A stretch of 64,000 nucleotides of DNA, from assembly GCF_008692605.1 (NCBI RefSeq), contig NZ_LFCT01000028.1, positions 1 through 64,000 on the forward strand. The letters are read 5' to 3'. The notes beneath the pieces were generated by a model that was not told the origin of the DNA, searched no databases, and was given only the letters and a program-made list of their open reading frames with translations. The DNA is from Sphingobium estronivorans (lineage in GTDB: Bacteria; Pseudomonadota; Alphaproteobacteria; Sphingomonadales; Sphingomonadaceae). This document shows positions 33,771 to 42,966 of the stretch, in pieces; the first letter of the stretch is position 1, and each line of letters begins with the position of its first letter. Position numbers and translations under genes: made by a program.

Positions 33771-34802
33771 ATGGACTTCACCCTAAATGACGAACAGCTG
33801 ATGTTCGCCGAAACGGCTCGCGGCCTGTTCGCCGACAGCTGCACGCCCGATCACTGGCGCAAGATGATGGAAGCCGGCGTCGCGCGCGACGATGCGCGCT
33901 GGGCATCCATCGTCGAGACTGGCCTTACCCTGGTGCTGCTGCCCGAAAGCGCAGGCGGCATTGGCCTGTCCGAAACCGACTTCGCCCTGATCGCCCGGGA
34001 AGCGGGCTATGTCGCGCTGCCCGAACCGCTGGTGGAAAGCGCGGGCGTGGCGGCGCCGATGCTGGCCGCGCTGGCGCCCGATCATGCGCTGCTGGCCGAT
34101 ACGATGGCGACCATCGCGATCGCGCACCCGCTCAATCCCTTCGTCGCCCATGCCGACAGCGCAGCGGCGATCCTGCTGGAAAAGGACGGCGAGGCCTATC
34201 TCGCCACGCCCGATCAGGTGACGCTGACGGCACAGCCCAGCATCGACCCGTTCCGCCGCCTGTTCTCCGTCACGTGGGACGCCGCCAACGCGACCGCGCT
34301 GGGGAAGGCCGACTGGGATCTGGCGCTGGACCGCGCAGCCTTGTTCAACGCCGCCATGGGCTTGGGCCTTGCCCAGCGATCCGTCGACCTCGCGGTGGAA
34401 TATGCCAAGGAAAGGCAGCAGTTCGGCAAGCCGATCGGCAGCTATCAGGCGGTCAAGCATCACCTCGCCACCGCCCAGGTCGCGATCGAATTCGCCAAAC
34501 CGGTTGTCGCGGCAGCGGCGGCCGAGATCAGCGCGCGCGACGTGCAGGCCCGCGCCCGCATCAGCCATGCCAAGCTGGTCGCGCTCGAAGCAGCGGACAC
34601 CGCCGCCCGCGCGTCGATCCAGGTGCATGGCGCCATGGGCTATAGCTGGGAAGTCGACGTGCATCTGTTCCTGAAGCGCGCCCTTGCCCTCAGCCAGAGC
34701 TGGGGCACCCCGGCCTTCCACCGCGCGCGCATCGCCACGCGCATCTTCACCCAGCCCATGGGGCCGGACCAGACCTTTGCACGGGAAACCGAAAATGCCT
34801 GA
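33771..34802 (+). CDS. Acyl-CoA dehydrogenase, probable small subunit
   Basis: 343 residues, short for the family. The N-terminal domain is degenerate (MDFTLNDEQLMFAETARGLF, then a shortened middle barrel), while the C-terminal helical domain is conserved (LAVEYAKERQQFGKPIGSYQAVKHHLATAQV and VHGAMGYSWEVDVHLFLKRALAL). No GSNEIQRN flavin-contact motif is present. This is the pattern of the partner subunit in heterotetrameric steroid dehydrogenases. It overlaps fadA6 by 8 bases. Confidence 0.82.
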   Translation: MDFTLNDEQLMFAETARGLFADSCTPDHWRKMMEAGVARDDARWASIVETGLTLVLLPESAGGIGLSETDFALIAREAGYVALPEPLVESAGVAAPMLAALAPDHALLADTMATIAIAHPLNPFVAHADSAAAILLEKDGEAYLATPDQVTLTAQPSIDPFRRLFSVTWDAANATALGKADWDLALDRAALFNAAMGLGLAQRSVDLAVEYAKERQQFGKPIGSYQAVKHHLATAQVAIEFAKPVVAAAAAEISARDVQARARISHAKLVALEAADTAARASIQVHGAMGYSWEVDVHLFLKRALALSQSWGTPAFHRARIATRIFTQPMGPDQTFARETENA

Positions 34803-35946
34803 AGCCTATATCATCGACGCCGTCCGCTCGCCCGTCGGCCGCAAGAAGGGCAGCCTCGCAGCCGTCCATCCCGCCGACCTTGGCGCGCATCCGATCCGCG
34901 AGTTGGTCAAGCGCACCGGCATCGATCCGCTGCTGGTCGATGACGTGGTTTGGGGCTGCTGCGACACCATCGGGCCGCAGGCGGGCGACATCGGCCGCAC
35001 GGCATGGCTGGTCGCGGGCCTGCCCGAGGAAGTGCCCGGCGTCACCGTCGACCGCCAGTGCGGTTCCTCCCAGCAGGCCGTGCATTTCGCTGCGCAAGGC
35101 GTGATGAGCGGCACGCAGGACTTCGTCGTCGCGGGCGGCAGCCAGGCGATGAACGCCATTCCCATCTCCGCCGCCATGTTCGCGGGCCAGCCCTATGGCT
35201 TCGACAGCCCGTTCCAGGGCGCGAAGGGCTGGGACGCGCGCTATGGCGACGAGGAAGTGAACCAGATCCGTTCGGCCGAAATGATCGCCGAAAAATGGGG
35301 CATCAGCCGCGCGGCGATGGAGGAATTCGCCCTCGCATCCCATCAGCGCGCGCAGGCGGCCTGGGACAATGGCTGGTTCGACAAGGAAGTCGTGGCCCTT
35401 GAAGGTCTGGCGAAGGACGAGACGATCCGCCCGGGCACCACGCTGGAGGGCCTGGCGGGCCTCAACCCGGTCCGTGAAGGCGGCGTCATCACCGCAGGCG
35501 TCGCCAGCCAGAATTGCGACGCCGCGGCCGCACTGCTGATCGCGAGCGAGCGCGCCGTGAAGGAGCATGGCCTGAAACCCCGCGCCCGCATCCATCATCT
35601 TTCGGTGCGCGCCGCCAATCCGGTGTGGATGCTGACCGGCCCGATCCCGGCGACGCAATATGCGCTGAAGAAGGCGGGCATGAGCCTGTCCGACATCGAC
35701 CTGTTCGAATGCAACGAAGCCTTTGCCAGCGTCACCATGGCGTGGATGAAGGAACTCGACATCCCGCATGAGAAGGTGAACGTGCAGGGCGGCGCGATCG
35801 CGCTCGGCCATCCCATCGGTGCGACCGGCGCGCGGTTGATGACCACGATGCTGAACGCGCTGGAGCGCACCGGCGGGCGCTATGGCCTCCAGACCATGTG
35901 CGAAGGCGGCGGGCAGGCCAACGTCACCATCATCGAACGGCTGTAA
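34795..35946 (+). CDS. fadA6: Thiolase of steroid C/D-ring degradation
   Basis: 383-residue thiolase resembling FadA6 of the actinobacterial KstR2 regulon. Nucleophile C89 (VDRQCGSSQQAV), H339 (GGAIALGHPIGATGA) and C369 (QTMCEGGG) are present. FadA6 is known to cleave a beta-keto ester after IpdAB action. The ATG at 34795 overlaps the previous gene by 8 bases (ATGCCTGA); a 37-codon upstream extension is only frame carry-over. Confidence 0.9.
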   Translation: MPEAYIIDAVRSPVGRKKGSLAAVHPADLGAHPIRELVKRTGIDPLLVDDVVWGCCDTIGPQAGDIGRTAWLVAGLPEEVPGVTVDRQCGSSQQAVHFAAQGVMSGTQDFVVAGGSQAMNAIPISAAMFAGQPYGFDSPFQGAKGWDARYGDEEVNQIRSAEMIAEKWGISRAAMEEFALASHQRAQAAWDNGWFDKEVVALEGLAKDETIRPGTTLEGLAGLNPVREGGVITAGVASQNCDAAAALLIASERAVKEHGLKPRARIHHLSVRAANPVWMLTGPIPATQYALKKAGMSLSDIDLFECNEAFASVTMAWMKELDIPHEKVNVQGGAIALGHPIGATGARLMTTMLNALERTGGRYGLQTMCEGGGQANVTIIERL

Positions 35947-35961
35947 CGGGAAGCTCCGCCC

Positions 35962-36606
35962 ATGCCCTGCTACGCCTTTCAAGGAATCGTTCCCGTGGTC
36001 GACCCGACCAGCTACGTCCACCCGCTGGCGTCGCTGATCGGGGACGTGATCGTCGGACCGGGCTGCTTCATCGCGCCCGGCGCGTCGCTGCGCGGCGATT
36101 TCGGGCGGATCGTGGTGGAAGGCGACAGCTCCATCCAGGACAGCGTGACGGTGCATGCCAACCAGTTGCGCGACACTGTCATCCGGCGGGGCGCGACCAT
36201 CGCCCATGGGTCGATCATTCACGGCTGCGAGATTGGCGAGAATGCGCTGATCGGGATGAATGCGGTGATCCTCGACAATGCGGTGATCGGGGCGGAAAAT
36301 CTGGTCGCGGCGCTGAGCCTGGTCAAATCCGACATGGAGACGCCGCCGCGCAGTCTGGTGGCGGGCAATCCGGCCAAGGTCATCAAGAGCTTCGAGCCGC
36401 ATCAGGTGACGTGGAAGAATGATGGAGAGGGCGAATATCAGAAGCTCGCCCGCGCCGCGCTGACCGGGATGGTCGAGGTGGACCCGCTCACCGCACCCGA
36501 ACCGGAGCGGCAGCGCATCCGGTCGGACGCCGTCGCGGTGCGCCTGACGGGCGAGACAGCTTCAAGGCGTGAACAGCAAGCGGCACAGCGGGAGGGACGC
36601 GCATGA
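35962..36606 (+). CDS. Hexapeptide-repeat protein, PaaY / gamma-carbonic-anhydrase-like
   Basis: 214-residue left-handed beta-helix protein, trimeric in relatives. Hexapeptide turns run from about residue 15 to 130 (GDVIVGPGCFIAPGASLRGDFG, then IAHGSIIHGCEIGENALIGMNAVILDNAVIG), and histidines in TVHANQ, IAHG and IIHG could bind zinc. PaaY in phenylacetate degradation is a thioesterase that relieves dead-end CoA esters; a similar rescue role would fit this CoA-heavy operon. The C-terminal 50 residues are charged and probably helical. Confidence 0.82.
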   Translation: MPCYAFQGIVPVVDPTSYVHPLASLIGDVIVGPGCFIAPGASLRGDFGRIVVEGDSSIQDSVTVHANQLRDTVIRRGATIAHGSIIHGCEIGENALIGMNAVILDNAVIGAENLVAALSLVKSDMETPPRSLVAGNPAKVIKSFEPHQVTWKNDGEGEYQKLARAALTGMVEVDPLTAPEPERQRIRSDAVAVRLTGETASRREQQAAQREGRA

Positions 36607-37046
36607 ACGACGCAACGGCCATTACCAATCTGCTCTATCGCTATGCCGAACTGATGGACGCTGGCGATCTGGAAGCCGTCGCCGCGCTGTTCGACAAGGC
36701 GCGGATCAAGACCGGCGACGCGGAAGTCGAAGGCTCCGCTCCGATGCTGGCGCTGTGGCGCGCGAATGTCCGCATCTATCCCTGCGGCACCCCGCGTACC
36801 AAGCATGTCATCACCAATCCGATCGTCGAGATCGACGAGGAAGCCGGGACCGCGACCTGCCGGTCCTATTACACCGTGTTTCAGGCCGCGCCGGACCTGC
36901 CGCTTCAGGCGATCTGCGCGGGCCGTTATCATGACGCCTTCGTCCGCGAGGACGGGCAATGGCGTTTTTCGCGGCGGGATTATTCGCTGCTCGATCTGGT
37001 GGGGGACTTGAGCCAGCATTTGCTGATCCCCGTCGCAGCGCAATGA
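36603..37046 (+). CDS. SnoaL/NTF2-fold protein in the ipd operon
   Basis: 147-residue SnoaL-like alpha+beta barrel. Y14 and D19 (LLYRYAELMDAGD) and H68 (TKHVITN) align with three of the four catalytic positions I recall for BaiE-type 7-alpha-dehydratases, but the fourth is T91, not Asp. It may be a related dehydratase or isomerase with altered chemistry. It overlaps the PaaY-like gene by 4 bases. Function unproven. Confidence 0.75.
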   Translation: MNDATAITNLLYRYAELMDAGDLEAVAALFDKARIKTGDAEVEGSAPMLALWRANVRIYPCGTPRTKHVITNPIVEIDEEAGTATCRSYYTVFQAAPDLPLQAICAGRYHDAFVREDGQWRFSRRDYSLLDLVGDLSQHLLIPVAAQ

Positions 37047-37058
37047 AGGAGTAAAGAA

Positions 37059-37964
37059 GTGGGTATCTGCGAAGGACGTGTTGCGATCGTGACCGGGGCC
37101 GGCAATGGCCTGGGCAAGGCCTATGCGCTGGGTCTGGCGGCGGAGGGCTGCAAGGTCGTGGTCAACGACCTGGGCGTCGGCACCCATGGTGAGGCCGGGC
37201 TGACCAAGGGCGCGGCCGAACAGGTGGTGGACGAGATTCGCGCCATGGGCGGCGAGGCTGTCGCCAACACCGACGACGTGGCTGACTGGGATGCGGGCAA
37301 GCGCATGGTCGAGCAGGCGCTGGACAGCTTCGGTACGCTGCATGCGGTGGTCAACAATGCCGGTTTCGTGCGTGACCGCATGTTCTTCACCTGCTCGCCC
37401 GAGGAATGGGATGCGGTGATCCGCGTCCATCTGCGCGGCCATTTCTGCACCAGCCGCCACGCCGCCGAATATTGGCGCGCGCAGAGCAAGGCGGGCAATC
37501 CCGTCGACGCCCGCATCATCAACACGACCAGCGGCGCGGGTCTTCAGGGATCGATCGGCCAGTCGGCCTATTCGACGGCCAAGGGCGGCATCGCGTCGCT
37601 GACGCTGGTGCAGGCGGCCGAACTCGCCCGCCTGGGCGTCACCGCCAACGCGCTGGCCCCCAATGCCCGTACCCGGATGACCGACACCGGCGCGTTCGAC
37701 ATGGACGTGAAGGAAGGCGAATTCGACCTGTTCGCGCCCGAGAACATGGCCCCGCTGGTCGCCTATCTGGTGTCCGAACAGTCGAAGGGCGTGACCGGCC
37801 AGGTATTCGAACTGAAGGGCGGCCAAGTTTTCCTGTCGCAAGGCTGGACCGACAGCCCCGCCTTCGACAAGGGCGCCCGCATCGAAGCGAGCGAGATGGA
37901 CGGCATCGTCCGCAAGCTGCTGACCACGCGCGAACCCGCCAAGCCGGTCTACGGAGCCGCCTGA
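37059..37964 (+). CDS. Short-chain dehydrogenase, Rv3548c-like / 17-beta-HSD4 type
   Basis: 301-residue SDR with GTG start. Cofactor motif TGAGNGLGKA begins near residue 12; VNDLGVGTHGEAG is the segment seen in multifunctional-enzyme-2 type hydroxyacyl-CoA dehydrogenases; active site Ser in NTTSGAG and YSTAK follow. It resembles an SDR of the KstR2 regulon (Rv3548c, from memory) and is expected to oxidise a hydroxyacyl-CoA of the C/D rings. TGATG overlap with the next gene. Confidence 0.85.
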   Translation: MGICEGRVAIVTGAGNGLGKAYALGLAAEGCKVVVNDLGVGTHGEAGLTKGAAEQVVDEIRAMGGEAVANTDDVADWDAGKRMVEQALDSFGTLHAVVNNAGFVRDRMFFTCSPEEWDAVIRVHLRGHFCTSRHAAEYWRAQSKAGNPVDARIINTTSGAGLQGSIGQSAYSTAKGGIASLTLVQAAELARLGVTANALAPNARTRMTDTGAFDMDVKEGEFDLFAPENMAPLVAYLVSEQSKGVTGQVFELKGGQVFLSQGWTDSPAFDKGARIEASEMDGIVRKLLTTREPAKPVYGAA

Positions 37965-39067
37965 TGGATTTCGCGCTCAGCGATGACCAGCGCGCCATTC
38001 AGGAGGCCGCGCACGACTTCCTGACCGACGCCGCCAACCCGGACCTGATCCGCGCCGTGGTCGAAGGCGCCACGGGCTTCGACGAAAGCCTGTGGCGGAG
38101 CCTCGCCGGTGAGATGGGTTTTGCCGGGCTGATGGTGCCGGAGGCCTATGGCGGGCTGGGGCTGGGCGCGGTGGAAATGGCGCTGGTACTGGAGGAAACG
38201 GGCCGCGTGCTGGCGCCCGTGCCCTTTTTCGAAACGGCGGTGCTGGCCGTTCAGGCCGTGCTGGCGGCCGGGTCGGCCGAGCAGAAGCAAAGCCTCCTTC
38301 CCCGTCTGGCGTCCGGGACGGCGGCCTGCTTCGCCGGAACCGCCGACCGGCCGACCCTGTCGAACGGCCGTCTGACCGGCACGGCCGGTTTCGTGACCTT
38401 CGGTCATATCGCGCAGCTGATCGTCGTCGCCACGGCGGATGACAGTCTGGTCGTGCTGGAAGCAGGGACGCCCGGCCTTTCGGTCGAGGCGCTGCCCGGT
38501 CTGGACCGCACGCGCCGCTTCGCCACACTGACCTTCGACTGCGCGGTGACGCCCGACATGGTGCTGGGCGAGGTGGGTGGCGCAAGGGCCGCCATTGCCC
38601 GCACCCTTGCCATCGGCGCGGGCCTGCTCGCCGCCGAACAGACGGGGGGCGCGCACTATAGCCTCGACGCCACCGTCGACTACGCGAAGCAGCGCATGCA
38701 GTTCGGGCGTCTGATCGGCTCATTCCAGGCGTACAAGCATATGCTGGCGGACATGATGCTGCTGGTCGAGGCGTCGCGCTCGGCCGCTTATTATGCCGCC
38801 GCCGCCATTGATGAGGATGGCGAGGAACTGGCCGAAGCCTGCCATATCGCGCGCGGCTATGCGTCCGACGCCTATCGGTCGATCAGCGGCGACGCGATCC
38901 AGCTCCACGGCGGCATCGGCTTCACCTGGGAACATCACGCCCATCTTTATTTCAAGCGCGCCCGCGCCACGGCCAGCTGGCTGGGGTCGCCGGATTCCCA
39001 TCGGGAGGCGCTGGCGAAGCTGCTGCTGGACGGCGATGCTCCGACCGACGAGAAGGCGGCCGCATGA
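37964..39067 (+). CDS. Acyl-CoA dehydrogenase family protein
   Basis: 367 residues from the ATG embedded in TGATG. N-terminal helices (MDFALSDDQRAIQEAAHDFL), shortened middle domain, and conserved C-terminal domain (VDYAKQRMQFGRLIGSFQAYKHMLADMML, LHGGIGFTWEHHAHLYFKRA). Like the protein at 33771-34802 it lacks the GSNEIQRN motif, so it may be the second subunit of another heteromeric dehydrogenase, for example with FadE30 downstream. Open frame upstream belongs to the SDR gene in another frame. Confidence 0.82.
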   Translation: MDFALSDDQRAIQEAAHDFLTDAANPDLIRAVVEGATGFDESLWRSLAGEMGFAGLMVPEAYGGLGLGAVEMALVLEETGRVLAPVPFFETAVLAVQAVLAAGSAEQKQSLLPRLASGTAACFAGTADRPTLSNGRLTGTAGFVTFGHIAQLIVVATADDSLVVLEAGTPGLSVEALPGLDRTRRFATLTFDCAVTPDMVLGEVGGARAAIARTLAIGAGLLAAEQTGGAHYSLDATVDYAKQRMQFGRLIGSFQAYKHMLADMMLLVEASRSAAYYAAAAIDEDGEELAEACHIARGYASDAYRSISGDAIQLHGGIGFTWEHHAHLYFKRARATASWLGSPDSHREALAKLLLDGDAPTDEKAAA

Positions 39068-40116
39068 CAGGCGACGCCCTTCCTTCCACCATGGATGCCA
39101 TGGCGATGGACGGCTTTGCCGGACCGGAGGCGATTCGCCGCCAGTCCCTGCCCGTCCCCGCGCCGCAATCCCATGAGATGCTGGTCAAGGTGGCGGCGGT
39201 CGGCGTCAATCCGGCGGACTGGAAGGCCTGCGCGGGCTTCCTGCCTTTCCTGCCCGACGCTTTCCTGCCTCTGGTGCCCGGATTTGACGGCACGGGCACG
39301 GTGGTCGCACTGGGCGACGGCGTGACCGATATGGCCGTAGGCGACCGCGTCGCCTTCATGTCCGGGCTGCCGCTCGGGCGCGGGGGCACATGGGCCGACT
39401 ATGCGATCTGCCCCGTCGCCCATGCCGTGAAGCTGCCCGCCGGCCTTTCCTTCGCCGCTGCCGCCACTATTCCCGTGGCCGGAATTTCCGCGCGCGAGGC
39501 GCTGCTGACCCAAGGCCAGCTGAAGGCAGGCGAGCGCGTGCTGATCAACGGCGGATCGGGCGGAACCGGCCTGTTCGCTATCCAGATCGCCAAGGCCGCA
39601 GGAGCCATCGTCGCCGCGACGGCCGGTGCGGCCAATCAGGATCTGCTGAGATCGCTCGGCGTCGACCTGCCGATCGACTATCGCAACGAAGATGTCGCCG
39701 GAAAGATCGCCGAATGGGCGGCCGAGGGCGTAGACCTTGTCCTCGACACGGTGGGTCAGGGCAGCCTTTCCGATCCGGCCGCGCTGATCCGGCCCGGCGG
39801 CCGTTATGTCGCCATTGAAACCATGTTGCCGCAGGAGGCGCTGCCCGACACGGCTCGCTTCGCCGCGCGGGACATCAGCGCCATCCGCGCCTCCGCCAGT
39901 TTCGAGCGGCTGGGCGAGCATCTCGCCGCTCTGGTGACGGCTATTGACGCAGGCGCCATGGCGCCGCCGCCTTTTGAACTGCTGCCGCTGGCCGATGCTG
40001 CCGCAGCCATGGCCCGCGTTCGCGAGGGCCATGTGCGCGGCAAGATCGTGCTGGCGGTGGACGCCCAACTCGACCGGGCCGAACCGACGCCCGCAACTAG
40101 CAAGGACGCAGCATGA
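39064..40116 (+). CDS. Zinc-independent medium-chain dehydrogenase/reductase (quinone oxidoreductase-like)
   Basis: 350-residue MDR protein. GroES-like N-terminal domain (VAAVGVNPADWKACAG, PGFDGTGTVVALGDGV), then NADPH-binding GGSGGTGLFAIQIAKAAGA and late GHVRGKIVL. No structural-zinc cysteines are seen. In CoA pathways such reductases remove enone or enoyl double bonds. It overlaps both neighbours by 4 bases. This gene is not part of the classical actinobacterial ipd set, so its step is open. Confidence 0.85.
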   Translation: MTGDALPSTMDAMAMDGFAGPEAIRRQSLPVPAPQSHEMLVKVAAVGVNPADWKACAGFLPFLPDAFLPLVPGFDGTGTVVALGDGVTDMAVGDRVAFMSGLPLGRGGTWADYAICPVAHAVKLPAGLSFAAAATIPVAGISAREALLTQGQLKAGERVLINGGSGGTGLFAIQIAKAAGAIVAATAGAANQDLLRSLGVDLPIDYRNEDVAGKIAEWAAEGVDLVLDTVGQGSLSDPAALIRPGGRYVAIETMLPQEALPDTARFAARDISAIRASASFERLGEHLAALVTAIDAGAMAPPPFELLPLADAAAAMARVREGHVRGKIVLAVDAQLDRAEPTPATSKDAA

Positions 40117-40904
40117 CCCCGACTTCCCCCGTTCCGCCCTATCCCACTCCGCGCGGCCTGCTGACGGGCAAGACGGTCGTCGTGACGGCTGCTGCGGGCA
40201 CCGGCATCGGCTTTTCCGCCGCCAAGCGCGCCGCCGAGGAAGGCGCGAAGCTGCTGATCAGCGATTTCCACGAGCGCCGTCTGGGCGAAGCGGCCGACCG
40301 GATCGCCGATGAAGCGGGCGTGGAACGGCCAGCGACCTTCGTCTGCGACGTGACCAGCGAAGAAGCCGTGCAGGCGCTGCGCGACGCGTCGCTGGCCGCG
40401 CTGGGCAAGGTGGATGTGCTCATCAACAATGCGGGTCTGGGCGGCGAGGTCGACATTGTGGACATGACCGACGACCAGTGGAACCGCGTGTTCGACGTCA
40501 CGCTGACCAGCCTGTTCCGCATGACCCGCGCCTTCCTGCCGCACATGTATGCCAACAAGTCGGGCGTCATGGTCAACAACGCCTCGGTCCTGGGCTGGCG
40601 CGCGCAAAAGGGGCAGGCCCACTATGCCGCCGCCAAGGCGGGCGTCATGGCCTTCACCCGCTGCTCCGCCATCGAAGCGGCCGAACATGGCGTGCGCATC
40701 AACGCCGTCGCGCCGTCGCTCGCCATGCATCCTTTCCTCGCCAAGGTGACGACGCAGGAAACGCTGGACCTGCTGGTCGAGAAGGAAGCGTTCAAGCGCC
40801 CCGCCGAAGTGTGGGAAATCGCCAACGTCATGATGTTCCTGGCGAGCGAACTGTCCTCCTACATGACGGGCGAAATCGTCTCCGTCTCCAGCCAGAGGGC
40901 CTGA
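40113..40904 (+). CDS. ipdF: 5-hydroxy-HIP-CoA dehydrogenase-type SDR
   Basis: 263-residue SDR strongly resembling IpdF (Rv3559c, from memory): the unusual cofactor loop VVVTAAAGTGIGFSAAKRAA, SDFHERRLGEAADRI, VNNASVLGWRAQKGQAHYAAAKAG with catalytic Ser, Tyr and Lys, and INAVAPSLAMHPFL. IpdF oxidises the 5-hydroxyl of the indane propanoyl-CoA. The N-terminal 15 residues are proline-rich. Start overlaps the MDR gene by 4 bases. Confidence 0.9.
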   Translation: MTPTSPVPPYPTPRGLLTGKTVVVTAAAGTGIGFSAAKRAAEEGAKLLISDFHERRLGEAADRIADEAGVERPATFVCDVTSEEAVQALRDASLAALGKVDVLINNAGLGGEVDIVDMTDDQWNRVFDVTLTSLFRMTRAFLPHMYANKSGVMVNNASVLGWRAQKGQAHYAAAKAGVMAFTRCSAIEAAEHGVRINAVAPSLAMHPFLAKVTTQETLDLLVEKEAFKRPAEVWEIANVMMFLASELSSYMTGEIVSVSSQRA

Positions 40905-40907
40905 TCC

Positions 40908-41369
40908 ATGGCGGTGGTCTTCAACAATCCGCGCGACCTGCTGGGTCAGGACGGCGCAAAGCTCGACGTTTCCGAATGGCTGACGATCGAGCAGGATCGC
41001 ATCGACGCCTTCGCGGACTGCACCGGCGATCATCAGTGGATCCATGTCGATCCCGTCCGCGCCAAGGACGGGCCGTTCGGCGCCACGGTGGCGCATGGCT
41101 ATCTGACGCTCAGCCTGGTCAACCTGTTCCTGCCGCAGATCGTCGATGTGCGCGGCTTTTCCGCGGGCATCAATGTCGGCATGGACCGCACGCGCTTCCT
41201 CGCGCCCGTGCTCGTCGGCTCGCGCATTCGCGGCACCGGCGAGATCGTGTCGGTGGAGGAGGTGAAGGGCGGCGCCATCCAGGCCGTGATCCGCGTCACC
41301 GTGGAAATCGACGGCCAGGACAAGCCCGCCTGCATCGTCGACACCATCAACCGCTATTTCCCGGAGTGA
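40908..41369 (+). CDS. MaoC-like enoyl-CoA hydratase
   Basis: 153-residue hotdog-fold hydratase. The catalytic pair D41 and H46 lies in DCTGDHQWIHVDPVRA, followed by FGATVAHGYLTLSL, the typical R-hydratase motif 2 region. It would hydrate an enoyl-CoA with R stereochemistry. Three bases separate it from ipdF, so it is in the same operon. Some steroid degraders use MaoC-type hydratases for side-chain steps; which CoA ester is used here cannot be told. Confidence 0.88.
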   Translation: MAVVFNNPRDLLGQDGAKLDVSEWLTIEQDRIDAFADCTGDHQWIHVDPVRAKDGPFGATVAHGYLTLSLVNLFLPQIVDVRGFSAGINVGMDRTRFLAPVLVGSRIRGTGEIVSVEEVKGGAIQAVIRVTVEIDGQDKPACIVDTINRYFPE

Positions 41370-41374
41370 GCCAA

Positions 41375-41746
41375 ATGCCCGATCCCGCCAAGATGGAAGC
41401 TACCGTCCACGCCTATGTCGCCGCGTTCGAGGCAGGCAGTCCCGATCAGGTCGCCGCGCTGTTCGCGGCGGATGCGACGGTCGAGGACCCCATTGGCAGC
41501 CCGCCCCACAAGGGTCGTGAAGCGATCCGCGCCTTCTATGCCGAATCCATGAAGACCGGCGCCAAGCTGACCCTGGAAGGCCCGGTGCGCGTCACGGCGG
41601 AGTATGCGGCTTTCCCCTTCAGCGTTCATCTGAACTATGACGGCCCCAAGCGCATCGATGTCATCGACACCTTCCGCTTCAACGAAGCGAATGAAGTGAT
41701 CGAAATGCGGGCCTTTTTCGGCCCGACCAACATGCAAGGTTTTTGA
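41375..41746 (+). CDS. ksi: Steroid delta5-isomerase (ketosteroid isomerase)
   Basis: 123 residues, close to the 125 of Comamonas KSI. Y14 (VHAYVAAF), D38 (ATVEDPIGS) and D98 (DVIDTFRF) match the catalytic Tyr14, Asp38 and Asp99 of that enzyme, and [10 protein letters not shown] aligns with its C-terminal strand. KSI moves the 5,6 double bond of 3-keto steroids to 4,5. This is direct sequence support that the operon handles steroids. The true start is ATG 41375; an in-frame opening far upstream overlaps MaoC and ipdF. Confidence 0.9.
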   Translation: MPDPAKMEATVHAYVAAFEAGSPDQVAALFAADATVEDPIGSPPHKGREAIRAFYAESMKTGAKLTLEGPVRVTAEYAAFPFSVHLNYDGPKRIDVIDTFRFNEANEVIEMRAFFGPTNMQGF

Positions 41747-41760
41747 GCGAGGATTTCCCC

Positions 41761-42963
41761 ATGCGTGAAGCAGCCATCATCTCCACCGCCCGCACCGGCG
41801 TCGGCAAGGCGTATCGCGGCGCGTTCAACGATACCGAGGCGCCGGTCCTGTCGTCCCATGTCGTCAATGCCGCGATCGAACGCGCGGGCATCGACCCGGC
41901 GCGCGTCGACGACGTGTATCTGGGCGTCGGCAACCACTGGAACACCCAAAGCTACAATCTGGGCCGCCTGACCGTCCATGGTTCGGTGCTGCCCGTCACG
42001 ACCGCCGGTTTCACGCTCGACCGCAAATGCTCCTCGGGCCTCAATGCCATCGCGCTCGCCGCGCGCGGCATCATGTGCGACGAGATCGACGTCGCCGTGG
42101 CCGGGGGCATGGAAAGCATCTCGCTGACCATCAACAAGCATGCGCCGACCTTCCGCAATCGGTCCGAATTCATCAAGGCGCAGGACCCCTATGCCTATAT
42201 GGTGATGATCGAGACGGCTGAGATCGTCGCCGAACGCTATGGCGTCAGCCGCGAGGATCAGGACCGCTTCGCCGCCCTGTCGCAGCAGCGCGCCGCCGCC
42301 GCGCAGGAAGCCGGGCGCTTCGATGCCGAAATCGTGCCTATCACCGTCACCAAGGCGCTGCTCGACAAGGAAGGCAATGAGACCGGCAAGGAAGAGGTGA
42401 CGCTGGCCAAGGATGAGGGCATCCGCGCAGGCACCACCTATGAGGCGCTCGCCGGCCTGAAGCCCGTGTTCAAGAACGGCCAGGTCATCCAGGAAGGCAA
42501 GCATGTGACGGCGGGCAACGCCAGCCAGCTGTCCGATGGTGCGTCGGCGCAGGTCGTCATGGACCTCGCCACCGCGCAGAAGGAAGGGCGGCCGATCCTG
42601 GGCGTCTATCGCGGTTTCCAGGTTGCGGGCTGCGGCGCGGATGAAATGGGCATCGGCCCGGTCTTCGCCATCCCCAAGCTGCTCGACCGCGCGGGCCTGA
42701 AGATCGACGATATCGGCCTGTTCGAAATCAACGAAGCCTTCGCGTCGCAAGCCGTCTATTGCCAGCAGAAGCTGGGCATCGACCCGGAAAAGCTGAACGT
42801 CAACGGCGGCGGCATCGCCATCGGCCATCCCTTCGGCATGACCGGATCGCGTCTGGTCGGCCATGCGCTGATCGAGGGCAAGCGCCGGGGCGTCAAATAT
42901 GTCGTCGTGTCGATGTGCGTCGCGGGCGGCATGGGCGCAGCCGGTCTGTTCGAGGTCGCCTGA
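41761..42963 (+). CDS. Acetyl-CoA C-acyltransferase (second thiolase)
   Basis: 400-residue thiolase with C90 in [13 protein letters not shown], the loop [14 protein letters not shown], catalytic His in [14 protein letters not shown] and late [13 protein letters not shown]. It belongs to a different subgroup from FadA6 (CSSG instead of CGSS). It probably releases acetyl- or propionyl-CoA at another point of the pathway. ATG 41761 has GCGAGGA before it; TTG 41743 is an unlikely alternative. Confidence 0.9.
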   Translation: MREAAIISTARTGVGKAYRGAFNDTEAPVLSSHVVNAAIERAGIDPARVDDVYLGVGNHWNTQSYNLGRLTVHGSVLPVTTAGFTLDRKCSSGLNAIALAARGIMCDEIDVAVAGGMESISLTINKHAPTFRNRSEFIKAQDPYAYMVMIETAEIVAERYGVSREDQDRFAALSQQRAAAAQEAGRFDAEIVPITVTKALLDKEGNETGKEEVTLAKDEGIRAGTTYEALAGLKPVFKNGQVIQEGKHVTAGNASQLSDGASAQVVMDLATAQKEGRPILGVYRGFQVAGCGADEMGIGPVFAIPKLLDRAGLKIDDIGLFEINEAFASQAVYCQQKLGIDPEKLNVNGGGIAIGHPFGMTGSRLVGHALIEGKRRGVKYVVVSMCVAGGMGAAGLFEVA

Positions 42964-42966
42964 TCC

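Noticed and set aside
40478..41746. A long fusion protein ending in ketosteroid isomerase
   Set aside because: The upstream part overlaps ipdF and the MaoC gene in another frame and has shadow composition. The isomerase has its own ATG at 41375, and the Comamonas-type length fits from there.
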